Shown here: piece after piece, positions 8,101-17,298 of the stretch
How positions within the stretch are numbered: position 1 is the stretch's first letter
How the letters are laid out: each line of letters starts with the position of its first letter
From: Algoriphagus terrigena DSM 22685
GTDB lineage: Bacteria > Bacteroidota > Bacteroidia > Cytophagales > Cyclobacteriaceae
NCBI RefSeq assembly: GCF_000429445.1
Contig: NZ_AUBW01000010.1
Span: forward strand, 1-64,000
DNA length: 64,000 bases
Reading direction: 5' to 3'
Made by a program: the position numbers and the translations under genes
The notes under the pieces: model-generated
Told to the model about the DNA's origin: nothing
What the model saw: only the letters and a program-made list of their open reading frames with translations
The model's database searches: none

Positions 8101-10899
8101 ATGACAAACCTTTTACGACGGCATTCTCCTCTTCTCTTTTTCCTACTGCTCGGGTTTCTGGCCTGTAAGTCTGAACCCGAGGAAGACACCTCCAAACCCG
8201 AAGACAACCGGTTCACCAAGGTCGTGCTGACCGAGGGTATGGACGAACCGATGGAGATGACTTTCCTCCCCGGAGGCAAGATCCTTTTTGTGGAACGAAA
8301 AGGCGGCGTCAAGATCCTCGACGAAGCGAGCGGGGAAGTCACCCTCGTCGCCACCATCCCGGTGAACACCAAGTACACCAACAAAGAAGGTGTGATCCGC
8401 GAAGCAGAGGAAGGACTGATGGGTGTGATCGCCCATCCCAACTATGCCCAAAACAACTGGATTTACATGTACTATGCAGATTCTGCGGATGCCAAGCACG
8501 TGCTGGCAAGATGGGAACTGAAAGGAAATGAACTGGTAGCTTCCTCCAAAAAAGTCATTTTGGAAGTGCCGACTCAGCGTCAGGAATGCTGCCACACGGG
8601 AGGCGGGATGGTTTTTGATGCGGAAGGAAACCTCTATCTAACTGTCGGAAACAACACCGTAAACCCCCGGGAGGGCTCCTCCAATCTGGACGAAAGACCG
8701 GGCATGGAAAACGCCGATGACCAGCGTGCTCCAGGAAACACCAACGACCTAAGAGGAAAAATCCTGAGAATCCACCCCGAAGATGACGGGACGTACACGA
8801 TCCCTGAGGGAAATCTTTTCCCGGTAGGGACAGAAAAAACCAAACCTGAGATCTACACCATGGGTCACCGAAACGCATGGCGACCAACCATCGACTCCAA
8901 GACCGGCTACCTCTATTGGGGTGAAGTCGGTCCGGATGCCTCCGTGGACTCCATCTGGGGACCCAAAGGCTACGATGAATTTAACCAGGCAAAAGGCCCG
9001 GGCTTCTTCGGCTGGCCGTATTTCATCGGCGACAACTTTCCCTACAACCGCCACAATCACGCAGACAGCTCCTATGGCGCTCCCTTTGACCCCGCTAATC
9101 CAGTCAATGAATCGGTCAACAACACCGGTTTGAAGGAATTGCCCAAGCCGGTGCCTGCGATGATCTACTATCCTTACGGCACATCGGATGTATTTCCTCA
9201 GCTCGGCAGTTCGGGAAGAAGTGCGACCGGCGGGCCGGTTTTCCGCAAAGCGGATTTCAAAGACGCTCCGTTTACCTTTCCGGCTTACTATGAGGGCAAA
9301 TGGCTGATCGTCGACTTTATGCGGGGATGGATCTTTGCCGTGTCTATGGATGAAAACGGCGACTACCAAAGCATGGAGCGATTCCTGCCCAATGAGACTT
9401 TCAGCTCGGCAATCGACATGGACTTCGGCCCGGACGGTGCGCTGTATATCCTGGAATACGGCTCGGCCTGGTTCCGGGGCAATGCTAATTCCCGTCTGAT
9501 CAAGATCGAATATAACAAGGGCAACCGCAAACCAAACGTCACCGCCACTGCTGACAAGACTTCCGGGGCTTTGCCGTTGGCAGTGAATTTCAGTTCCGAA
9601 GGCACAAACGACTTTGATGACTATGATGCCGGCAAACTTACCTACGAATGGAAAATCACCAACGGGTCAGGTTTTGACCAGACCCTGACCGAAGCCAATC
9701 CGAGTTTCACTTTCTCTGAAGCCGGAACTTATCAGGTAACCCTGACGGTCACTGATACCAAAGGCGAGAAAAACTCTGCTTCCCTGGAGATCATCGCCGG
9801 AAACGAGCCTCCGGTGGTAGCGATTGACTTTGGCGGTATGAACAAGTCCTTCTGGTTTGGGGAAAAAGAACTTCCGTACTCCATCACGGTCTCCGACAAG
9901 GAAGACGGCAGCACAGCCGACGGAAAGATCAGTGCGGAAGAAGTAGCCGTGACTTTCGACTACGTGCCGGCAGGTTTTGACCCGATCGAGATCGCCTCCA
10001 AGCAAAGCGGAGTGGAATCTGCTGCGATCCTCAACCTTGGCAAAAACCTCATCGAGGGCAGTGACTGCAAGTCCTGCCACCAATACGACAAGACCTCCAT
10101 CGGCCCGAGCTACGAAGCGGTGGCCGAAAAATATCCCAACTCAGCCGAAAACACGAAGTACCTGATCGGCAAGATCATCAACGGCGGAGCAGGTGTCTGG
10201 GGTGAGCACGGGATGGCAGCGCATCCGTCGCTGAGCGAAGCCGATGCGAAAAGAATGGTAGACTACATCCTCTCGATGAATGACGAGCAGGCCAATATTG
10301 CTTCCCTTCCGCTTAGCGGAAAGGCGAAAGCAGTCGTGCCAGAAGGCGAAAACGGCCAGGGTAGCTTCCTCTTGAGAGCTTTGTACACAGACAAAGGTGC
10401 AGGAGCGATCAGCACGCTTTCCGGAGTGGACTATGTCGCGCTGCGAAATCCGTTCCTCGATCCCCAGCTTTCTGTAGATCGCAAAGGCGTTACTCTGATG
10501 ACCACTCCAAGCGTGAGCTTTATGATGATTGGCAATGATTCGCACATCGCCCTGAAAGGAATTGACCTCACCGGAATCCAGCAGATCGATGTGATCGCTA
10601 ACATCAGCCAGCGAAACAGCGCAATCGGCGGTTCGGTAGAGATCCGACTGGGTTCACCGACCGGAGAGATCCTGGGACAATCCGAAAAAATCGGCCGGGT
10701 GGAGATGGGCTTCCGTCCTCCGCAGGGGACGAATATGTTGGATTGGAGACGGCAAGTTGCTCCACGGGCCAAGGTGGCTATCAAACCGGTGACCGGACTT
10801 CAGGACATTTACCTGATCTTCAAAAATCCGGAAGCAAAAGGCGAGGAAGTGCTGATGAGCATCATTGAGATTGAATTTAAGAATGCAAAAGTGAATTGA
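8101..10899 (+). CDS. Sugar dehydrogenase-PKD-cytochrome c lipoprotein
   Basis: A 932-residue lipoprotein (LLGFLAC lipobox, Cys22). Residues about 40-470 form a glucose/sorbosone dehydrogenase-type beta-propeller (MTFLPGGKILFVERKGGV, GLMGVIAHPNY, MGHRNAWRPT). About 475-565 is a PKD domain. Residues 656-660 are CKSCH, the haem-binding site of a cytochrome c domain with distal Met candidates near HGMAAHP. The last 150 residues look like a CBM6-type beta-sandwich. One chain could therefore oxidise a polysaccharide-derived sugar and pass electrons to its own haem. This domain set is common in Bacteroidota, but the substrate is unknown. A terminator follows at 10918. Confidence 0.9.
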   Translation: MTNLLRRHSPLLFFLLLGFLACKSEPEEDTSKPEDNRFTKVVLTEGMDEPMEMTFLPGGKILFVERKGGVKILDEASGEVTLVATIPVNTKYTNKEGVIREAEEGLMGVIAHPNYAQNNWIYMYYADSADAKHVLARWELKGNELVASSKKVILEVPTQRQECCHTGGGMVFDAEGNLYLTVGNNTVNPREGSSNLDERPGMENADDQRAPGNTNDLRGKILRIHPEDDGTYTIPEGNLFPVGTEKTKPEIYTMGHRNAWRPTIDSKTGYLYWGEVGPDASVDSIWGPKGYDEFNQAKGPGFFGWPYFIGDNFPYNRHNHADSSYGAPFDPANPVNESVNNTGLKELPKPVPAMIYYPYGTSDVFPQLGSSGRSATGGPVFRKADFKDAPFTFPAYYEGKWLIVDFMRGWIFAVSMDENGDYQSMERFLPNETFSSAIDMDFGPDGALYILEYGSAWFRGNANSRLIKIEYNKGNRKPNVTATADKTSGALPLAVNFSSEGTNDFDDYDAGKLTYEWKITNGSGFDQTLTEANPSFTFSEAGTYQVTLTVTDTKGEKNSASLEIIAGNEPPVVAIDFGGMNKSFWFGEKELPYSITVSDKEDGSTADGKISAEEVAVTFDYVPAGFDPIEIASKQSGVESAAILNLGKNLIEGSDCKSCHQYDKTSIGPSYEAVAEKYPNSAENTKYLIGKIINGGAGVWGEHGMAAHPSLSEADAKRMVDYILSMNDEQANIASLPLSGKAKAVVPEGENGQGSFLLRALYTDKGAGAISTLSGVDYVALRNPFLDPQLSVDRKGVTLMTTPSVSFMMIGNDSHIALKGIDLTGIQQIDVIANISQRNSAIGGSVEIRLGSPTGEILGQSEKIGRVEMGFRPPQGTNMLDWRRQVAPRAKVAIKPVTGLQDIYLIFKNPEAKGEEVLMSIIEIEFKNAKVN

Positions 10900-10917
10900 T
10901 CCCAAAATCAAAGCAAA

Positions 10918-10953
10918 AACGGCTTCAGAGACCTAGATCTCTGGAGCCGTTTT
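10918..10953 (+). terminator. Rho-independent terminator after the sugar dehydrogenase
   Basis: A 14-bp stem (AACGGCTTCAGAGA paired with TCTCTGGAGCCGTT, one T-G wobble) with a short loop (10932-10937) is followed by TTTT. It lies 19 bp after the stop of the dehydrogenase. The A-run on the other side may let it also serve the convergent peptidase gene. Confidence 0.85.
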
Positions 10954-10993
10954 CATTTAAAAAAATCTCATACTAAAAATCAATGCCCGAACC

Positions 10994-11920
10994 TTAATCT
11001 ATTCCAACCAAGGCCTGGCAAAGCACCCTAAAAGGATTTTTTACATCAAGGACATTCTCGAAGGCCTCATAATCCACCCAAACAAACCCATCGTCTCCCC
11101 ATTGTTCTCCCCAGGAATTGACCAGTTTGAAGGCTTTATTCTGGTCCGAATATCCCACTACCAGCATGGCATGAGCGCCATAAACCTCGTCTTTTTTCAC
11201 CTGGTGTGGCCGATAGGCAGTCAGCCCAAGGTCATCCTTTTTTCCAAATTCCTTATCCAATCCCATCGCAACGACTACAGGCTTCCCTTGAGTAATCAAG
11301 GTCTTCACTTCAGCAACCAAGTTGACTCCACTCAAGATCTTATAATCGCTCATCTTGTATTCGCTGGCATTTAGACGTTGATTTTCATTAGGCTGCACAT
11401 TACAACCGGTGGATTGGTAGGGGAAAATATCCCATTCGCTTGCCCCTTGATCTACCAAGAGCTGCATCGCGCTTCCAATCGACGTTCCTTTACATTGGCC
11501 TTTTGTGAGTTGATTGTAGATGTAAGAAGGGCTCAGTCGCACACTGGCTACCCGCGAAGTGTTTTCGGAGTAATTGGAGAGCAAACTCCTGCCATAATAA
11601 GCCGTGGCCCAAGCGGTACAGGAACCAAGCCTGCCTTGATTTCCTACTTCCGGAAGAAATGATGAGAGATCAAAAGTTGCCGGAAGATTATCGGGAATTA
11701 CCAGATTCTTTAGGGTCATATCCCCATCTGGAGGAGCACCTGCGAAACCGTAACAATAGGTATTATCACACCCCATACCGTATTCTTCCCCGGATTCGTC
11801 GATAAAGATTTCACCATTTTGCGAAAGGGGGTCTGTGTCAAGTATGGCCGTAAACTCATCTTTGTCAAAACAGCCCGTAAGGATAAAAAATAGGATTAGA
11901 ATCAGGCTTATCCGCTTCAT
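10994..11920 (-). CDS. C1A papain-like cysteine peptidase lipoprotein
   Basis: A 308-residue surface or periplasmic peptidase. The lipobox is FILTGC with Cys17. The mature papain fold carries the oxyanion Gln95 and nucleophile Cys101 (GNQGRLGSCTAWA), His250 (YGAHAMLVVGY) and Asn268 (LVNSWGEQWG), so the catalytic triad is intact. The short spacer between lipid anchor and domain (about 20-80) contains a CDNTYC pair that may form a disulfide. There is no long inhibitory pro-domain. The gene stands alone, tail-to-tail with the sugar dehydrogenase. Its substrate is unknown. Confidence 0.92.
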   Translation of the reverse strand: MKRISLILILFFILTGCFDKDEFTAILDTDPLSQNGEIFIDESGEEYGMGCDNTYCYGFAGAPPDGDMTLKNLVIPDNLPATFDLSSFLPEVGNQGRLGSCTAWATAYYGRSLLSNYSENTSRVASVRLSPSYIYNQLTKGQCKGTSIGSAMQLLVDQGASEWDIFPYQSTGCNVQPNENQRLNASEYKMSDYKILSGVNLVAEVKTLITQGKPVVVAMGLDKEFGKKDDLGLTAYRPHQVKKDEVYGAHAMLVVGYSDQNKAFKLVNSWGEQWGDDGFVWVDYEAFENVLDVKNPFRVLCQALVGID

Positions 11921-12384
11921 AGATCTTGGGTTTAGGCTGAAAACGAATATTCTTTTTCATCCGCTACAGCCTGTAGAATTTTTTGTCTTCTTCGGGCTTC
12001 AGGACAATAAATTCATCTTCTCATTCAGCTAGATCCAACATATTTTGTCTTGTATTGGCCCGATTACTCCTCCTCTAAAACCAACCTGCAGCACAGTTAG
12101 CGGCTTAGCTTCAGATAATTGCGGCTTGAACGGTATGAAAAAGCCTTGGCTTTTTCTCTTCTCTCTCAAAAAACACATGAACTCGAAATACGGATTGAAG
12201 CCCGCCATCCGATCGGAAAGGGCCTAGATCGGCCTCTCCTTTTTCCTCTGTGGTGTAAAAAGAAGCGATGTTTATCTTTGGACAAATGCACTATTTCCAA
12301 GTTTACCGGATGGAAAAGTAGTTGAGAAGGTATATTTTCAGCCACATTTTTACCCAAATCCAGCCCTCGCTTCAAAACTGTTGT
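11921..12384. promoter_or_regulatory. Divergent intergenic region with a -7 box and hairpin
   Basis: About 460 bp without a supported gene. A perfect hairpin at 12137-12156 (GAAAAAGCC/GGCTTTTTC, loop TT) could be a bidirectional terminator. TATCTTTG at 12273-12280 matches the Bacteroidota -7 consensus TAnnTTTG, but no clear -33 TTTG is seen 19-21 bp upstream. It is a candidate promoter for the gene at 12385, giving a leader of roughly 100 nt. Confidence 0.45.
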
Positions 12385-14559
12385 ATGAGAAAAAACCCTT
12401 TCATCCCTGTGCCACTTTCCTTTTTGCTGACAGGCCTTGTCTTTAGTTTCTTTTGCACTGCTGTAAAAGCACAGGAAACAGGCGAAGACTGGTTGGTAGA
12501 CGGAAAGTCCAGACCGGCAAAAGTGGTCGAGGTGTCTCCAAAAGAAATCCAACTGACCAACGGCCTGATCCGGCGAAGCTTTCACCTTTCGCCAAATCTG
12601 GTTTGCTATGATTTTGCAAACCTCAGCACCGGCGAGCAGCTCCTCCGCACGGTCATGCCTGAAGCGAGAGTCACACTGGATGGCAAAGTCTATGAAGTTG
12701 GCGGGTCGCTGAACCTAAAAGAGAGAGGATTCTTCAAGAAAGAGTGGCTTTCAGAAGTCTCTTCGCCTACTGCCAATTTCCAATATCAGTCCTACGCAGT
12801 CTCTGAAATTACCCCGCTGTTTCCATCGAAAAGCCGGTTTTGGGCAGGCGAAGAAAAAGGAGCGAAGGGCAAAAAAGTCTCCTTTTCCTATGCCCATCCA
12901 GATCTCTCGGGCATTGTTTTGAAGATCCACTACGAAATCTACGATGACCTTCCCCTGATCGGGAAATACCTGACGCTGGAAAATAGTGGACAAAAACCGA
13001 TTCACATCAATCAGGTGGTGCATGAAATACTGGGAACCGTAGAGGAAGAATCTGCGGTAGTGGGAAGTACCGGAGAGATGAAAAAACCGCATCAGCTCTA
13101 TGTGGAGAGTGACTTTGCTTTCAACAACTCCATGAATGCCGAACTGAGCGATCAGGCCCGACACTGGAAACAGGATTCGGCCTACACCTCCCAAGTCAAC
13201 TACAACTACCAAACCCCTAGCACGCTGGAGATCTATCCGGAGAAAGGCATCGGGATCGACCTGCAACCCAAGGAAGATTTTAGATCGATCCGCAGCTATG
13301 AGTTGGTGTTGGACAGCTATGACCGGGAAAGAAACGGCCTGGCGAGACGGAAGATGTATCGGGCGCTCACTCCCTGGGCGATGCAGAATCCGATCTTCAT
13401 GCACTTGGTCAGCAAGACCGACGAGCAGGTCCGAACGGCCATCGATCAGTGCGTCGCGACGGGATACGAGGCAGTGATCCTGAGCTTTGGCAGCCACATC
13501 GACATGGAAGATACGACAACGGCCAACCTGTCCCGATGGAAAGATCTCGCTGACTACGCCCACTCGAAGGGCATCAAGATCGGCGGTTATTCGCTCTTTT
13601 CATCCAGAACAATCGGACCGGAAACGGATGTGATAAGCCCCTTGACGGGCAAACCGGGCGGGGCATTTTTCGGCAATGCACCCTGCCTCGGTAGCGAATG
13701 GGGACTCTCTTACCTGGAAAAGCTGAGAAACTTCTACAGCCAAACGGGCTTTGATATCTTCGAAAATGACGGCCCCTACCCCGGAGACGTCTGCGCTTCG
13801 ACCTCCCATCCCGGCCACAAAGGTTTGGAGGATTCCCAGTGGACCCAGATCAACCTGCAAAAGGGCCTGTACCAATGGATGAACGGCGAGGGAATCTACA
13901 TCAACGCGCCGGATTGGTATTTTCTGGATGGCACACATAAGATCGCGATGGGCTACCGCGAGGTCAACTTTGCCTTGCCGCGTGAGCGGCAGAAAGTCCT
14001 GAACCGTCAAAACATCTATGATGCTACTTGGGAAAAAACGCCCTCGATGGGTTGGGGTTTTGTGCCACTGACAGCCTATCACGGCGGCGGAGCGGACGCG
14101 GTACTGGAACCTCTCAACGATCATTTGGTGGATTACAAGCAGCTGATGATGCAGTATTATGGTGCGGGGATTCAGGCTTGCTACCGGGGGCCGAGACTCT
14201 ATGACACCGAGGAGACCAAGGAAGTGGTGATCTCGGTGATCGACTGGTACAAAAAGTATCGGAGCATCCTAAATGCCGACATTGTACGCCTGAGAAGAGC
14301 CGATGGAAGGGATTGGGACGGCTGGATGCACGTAGACCCTGCAGGAGATCAAAAAGGTCTGATCATGCTTTTCAATCCGACATCGGAGTCGATCAAGAAG
14401 GAAGTGACTTTGCCCCTTTACTACACCGGACTGACTGACAAAGCCAGCATCCGACTGGAAGATGGAAGCTCAAAATCCTTTGCTCTAAACAGGAATTATG
14501 AAGTTTCACTTCCTGTAGAAATCCCTGCAAACGGCTATACTTGGCTGGTAGTGGAATAG
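12385..14559 (+). CDS. Secreted alpha-galactosidase-like TIM-barrel protein
   Basis: A 724-residue protein with a signal peptide (MRKNPFIPVPLSFLLTGLVF to about 30). The ATG at 12385 was chosen because it begins this signal. The N-terminal third (about 30-320) is a beta-sandwich like that preceding the barrel in GH36/GH31-type enzymes. A TIM barrel (about 330-620) follows, with AVILSFGSHIDMED, HSKGIKIGGYSLFSS and a GFDIFENDGPYPGD strand where a catalytic Asp would be expected. A C-terminal beta domain (about 640-724) closes it. The architecture resembles clan GH-D, but the typical KxD nucleophile motif is not obvious, so the substrate and even the activity are unsure. Confidence 0.7.
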   Translation: MRKNPFIPVPLSFLLTGLVFSFFCTAVKAQETGEDWLVDGKSRPAKVVEVSPKEIQLTNGLIRRSFHLSPNLVCYDFANLSTGEQLLRTVMPEARVTLDGKVYEVGGSLNLKERGFFKKEWLSEVSSPTANFQYQSYAVSEITPLFPSKSRFWAGEEKGAKGKKVSFSYAHPDLSGIVLKIHYEIYDDLPLIGKYLTLENSGQKPIHINQVVHEILGTVEEESAVVGSTGEMKKPHQLYVESDFAFNNSMNAELSDQARHWKQDSAYTSQVNYNYQTPSTLEIYPEKGIGIDLQPKEDFRSIRSYELVLDSYDRERNGLARRKMYRALTPWAMQNPIFMHLVSKTDEQVRTAIDQCVATGYEAVILSFGSHIDMEDTTTANLSRWKDLADYAHSKGIKIGGYSLFSSRTIGPETDVISPLTGKPGGAFFGNAPCLGSEWGLSYLEKLRNFYSQTGFDIFENDGPYPGDVCASTSHPGHKGLEDSQWTQINLQKGLYQWMNGEGIYINAPDWYFLDGTHKIAMGYREVNFALPRERQKVLNRQNIYDATWEKTPSMGWGFVPLTAYHGGGADAVLEPLNDHLVDYKQLMMQYYGAGIQACYRGPRLYDTEETKEVVISVIDWYKKYRSILNADIVRLRRADGRDWDGWMHVDPAGDQKGLIMLFNPTSESIKKEVTLPLYYTGLTDKASIRLEDGSSKSFALNRNYEVSLPVEIPANGYTWLVVE

Positions 14560-14562
14560 TTT

Positions 14563-14762
14563 GTGAGTCAACAGTCCATAGTCGACAGTCCACAGCGGGT
14601 GCAGGAAAGTCAATGAAAATGCGAACCATCACACATTTGGTGGATCCTACACGATGGCAAATTATAGGGTCTCCGATAGCCCAAACCCAGACATAAAGGG
14701 TTGTATCAGGACAGTAAGTGTGGGCAAAACCCTTATATTTTCGACTCTTTCCATTCCTGAAA
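14563..14762. repeat. Intergenic dispersed repeat (GTCAACAGTC type)
   Basis: The stretch 14568-14600 reads GTCAACAGTCCATAGTCGAC followed by AGTCCACAGCG. It is one of several copies in this window of a degenerate CAGTC-rich repeat (others near 27340, 37443, 37538 and 58712). A second conserved-looking block follows (14678-14735). No gene is present here. Confidence 0.4.
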
Positions 14763-17240
14763 ATGCCCCGAGTATCCCAAAAGTCTCTTCTGTTCACCAA
14801 AGTGCCTGCCCTGGTTGCTTTCTTCATCCTATTCCTGGCAAGCTTTCCATTGCTGGCGCAAGACGGCTCTTCCGATTCTGGCTTTTGGCTCTGGCAGCTA
14901 TTCGGAAGGCTGCATCCCATGATCGTCCATTTCCCGATCAGTCTCCTGATCTTCGCGGGATTTCTGGAGCTTTTTACGTTCAAAAACTTCAAGCATCCGC
15001 TTCGTCCGGGCATCCGAATCCTGGCTTTAGCAGGAGCGATCAGCGCAATCTTTTCCGCGGTCTTCGGACTGCTTCTGGCAAACAACGAAGGCGTGACCGG
15101 CCAGATCCTGGATATCCATCAGTGGATCGGCATCGTATCGGCAGGTCTGAGTTTGGTGTTGCTTTTTTTCCTGCGGAAAAGAAAACCTAAAACCAAGGCC
15201 ATCCCTATCTACAGAACCCTTCTATTTATCTCCGGGATCGGCGTCGGGTTGGCGGGACATTTCGGCGCTTCGCTCACCCACGGCGAGGACTTTCTGACAG
15301 AGGTTTTACCCCGAGCGGAGGATGATTCGGACGCGCCCGAATCTCTGACCATCGATTTGTCCACATTCACTGCTGATATTTCACCCGATCAGGAGATCCA
15401 ACTGGTCACCAATGTGAGATCGGTATTTGCGCATAATTGCTACAAATGTCACTCCGGCTCCAAGATCGAAGGCGAACTTCGCCTCGATGAAAAGGAATTT
15501 GTATTCGCAGGCGGGGAAAACGGGCCGGTCATCGAACCCGGAAATCCCGGAGCGAGCGAGCTTATCCGCAGGATTTCCCTCTCCAAAAATCACGACGACG
15601 TCATGCCTTCCAAAGGCAAGTTGCTCAGCAAGGACGAGATCAAACTCCTGACACTTTGGATCGAGAAAGGCGCTCCCTGGCCGGACGGTGTCGCCCAGCA
15701 ATCCATCTATCGGGTTGCGGCATTGGCCCCCAGAAATCCCGCTTTGCCTCCGGCTCAAGCCGGACTGGAAAACCCCATCGACCGCTGGGTGGACCAATAT
15801 TTTCAGCAAAATGAGCTCGAATGGAGCGAAGTGGTGGATGACCGGACCTACCTGCGAAGAGTCTATCTCGACGTCGTTGGCTTACTCCCAACTCCGCAGG
15901 AACTGGCCGCCTTCGAAAAAGACCCAAATCCCGACAAACGTAAGATCCTGCTTCAAGACTTGCTCAGCCGAAAGGATGACTTTGCGCAGCACTGGCTCAC
16001 CTTTTGGAACGATCTGCTTCGCAATGACTACACCGGAACGGGCTACATCACCGGCGGTCGCTTCGCCATTACGGACTGGCTTTACGCCTCGATCCGCGAC
16101 AACAAACCCTACGACCAGTTTGTCAAAGAACTCCTCAACCCAAGCGACAAGTCCAAGGGATTCATCGAAGGAATCCGCTGGCGAGGAACTGTCAACGCCT
16201 CCCAGCGCGTGGAAATGCAGGCTGCCCAGAACGTCGGGCAGGTGATCCTCGGGCTCAATCTGAAATGTGCCTCCTGCCACGACAGCTTCATCAGCGACTG
16301 GAAGCTGGAAGAGTCCTACGCCTTTGCCAATATCTTCGCCGACTCCACGCTGGAGGTCAGCAGGTGTGAGATTCCCACCGGCAAGATGGCCAAGACGAAA
16401 ATCCTCTGGGAGGAGCTGGGAGATATTGACAGCACGGCCGCCAAAGCAGAAAAACTCCTCCAACTGGCCGACCAGCTTGTGCAGCCTGCCAATGGCAGAA
16501 TGTACCGAACGGTCGTCAACCGAATCTGGAAGCAGATGATGGGCAGAGGTATCGTGGAGCCGGTGGATGAGATGGACAACGAACCTTGGAGCCAGGATTT
16601 GCTGGATTGGCTGGCGGTGGACTTTGTAGAAAACGGCTACGATCTCAAGCGTCTGGTCTTCCAGATCGCCTCCTCCAGGATCTACCAAAGCCAATCAATC
16701 GCATTTGATTCTCCTGAAAAACTGCGCGCGGATGACTTCAAATTTCAGGGAATCGTGAGCAGACGACTGACAGCCGAGCAGTTTTCGGACGCAGTGAGTC
16801 AACTGGCCTCGCCGCTTTTCGACTCCACCGAGGTCAAATTCAAACCGTACGAGTTGATCCCTGAGGCTAAAACCAGTCTCAACTTCGCCCGCGCCTCTCT
16901 GGTCGTCAACAATTCCTTTGTCACGGCACTCGGTCGTCCCAACCGCGAGATCGTGTCCACGAGCCGGGATAGCCAGGCAAGTTTGCTTCAGGCACTGGAG
17001 ATGAGCAACGGTGACCGGCTCAACAAATCGCTGGAAAAAGGAGGTGCCGGCTGGGCAACGAGGTATCCCGACACTGAGCTACTGACTCGGGAGCTTTATG
17101 CCCGGGCACTGCTTCGAAGTCCAAATGAAAAAGAGCTCGCGGTGGCAAAAAAGGTTTTCGGTGAAAAACCGGAAGCAACCGAGGTCCAGGATTTACTCTG
17201 GGCGGTGTTTCTGCTTCCCGAGTTTCAAATGATTTATTGA
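14763..17240 (+). CDS. Membrane-anchored PSD1/DUF1549-DUF1553 cytochrome protein
   Basis: An 825-residue protein. Residues about 1-190 contain a signal segment and several membrane helices resembling a DUF2231-type domain (GRLHPMIVHFPISLLIFAGF). The rest matches Planctomycete-type PSCyt1 (haem motif CYKCH, 226-230), DUF1549 (second motif CASCH, 502-506) and DUF1553. The family is thought to take part in extracellular redox or polymer handling, but no reaction is established. ATG 14763 is preferred to 14718. The gene lies 58 bp before the DUF1501 gene, its usual partner, and they almost certainly form one operon. Confidence 0.9.
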   Translation: MPRVSQKSLLFTKVPALVAFFILFLASFPLLAQDGSSDSGFWLWQLFGRLHPMIVHFPISLLIFAGFLELFTFKNFKHPLRPGIRILALAGAISAIFSAVFGLLLANNEGVTGQILDIHQWIGIVSAGLSLVLLFFLRKRKPKTKAIPIYRTLLFISGIGVGLAGHFGASLTHGEDFLTEVLPRAEDDSDAPESLTIDLSTFTADISPDQEIQLVTNVRSVFAHNCYKCHSGSKIEGELRLDEKEFVFAGGENGPVIEPGNPGASELIRRISLSKNHDDVMPSKGKLLSKDEIKLLTLWIEKGAPWPDGVAQQSIYRVAALAPRNPALPPAQAGLENPIDRWVDQYFQQNELEWSEVVDDRTYLRRVYLDVVGLLPTPQELAAFEKDPNPDKRKILLQDLLSRKDDFAQHWLTFWNDLLRNDYTGTGYITGGRFAITDWLYASIRDNKPYDQFVKELLNPSDKSKGFIEGIRWRGTVNASQRVEMQAAQNVGQVILGLNLKCASCHDSFISDWKLEESYAFANIFADSTLEVSRCEIPTGKMAKTKILWEELGDIDSTAAKAEKLLQLADQLVQPANGRMYRTVVNRIWKQMMGRGIVEPVDEMDNEPWSQDLLDWLAVDFVENGYDLKRLVFQIASSRIYQSQSIAFDSPEKLRADDFKFQGIVSRRLTAEQFSDAVSQLASPLFDSTEVKFKPYELIPEAKTSLNFARASLVVNNSFVTALGRPNREIVSTSRDSQASLLQALEMSNGDRLNKSLEKGGAGWATRYPDTELLTRELYARALLRSPNEKELAVAKKVFGEKPEATEVQDLLWAVFLLPEFQMIY

Positions 17241-17253
17241 TAAGTACCCATGC

Positions 17254-17279
17254 CCCTGTGAGTGTCTTCACTCACAGGA
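17254..17279. repeat. GTGAGTGTC palindrome between PSD1 and DUF1501 genes
   Basis: A perfect 10-bp stem (CCTGTGAGTG 17255-17264, CACTCACAGG 17269-17278) with loop TCTT sits in the intercistronic gap. No T-run follows, so it is more likely a processing or attenuation structure or a dispersed palindrome than a terminator. A closely related copy lies at 31900-31920. Confidence 0.6.
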
Positions 17280-17298
17280 AAACAAAAAGAAAGTTCCT

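Noticed and set aside
4723..13289. The 12-mer TTTTAGATCGAT found at 4723, 5306 and 13278
   Set aside because: Two copies lie inside coding sequence encoding Phe-Arg-Ser-Ile in unrelated proteins, so recurrence is probably chance plus codon use.
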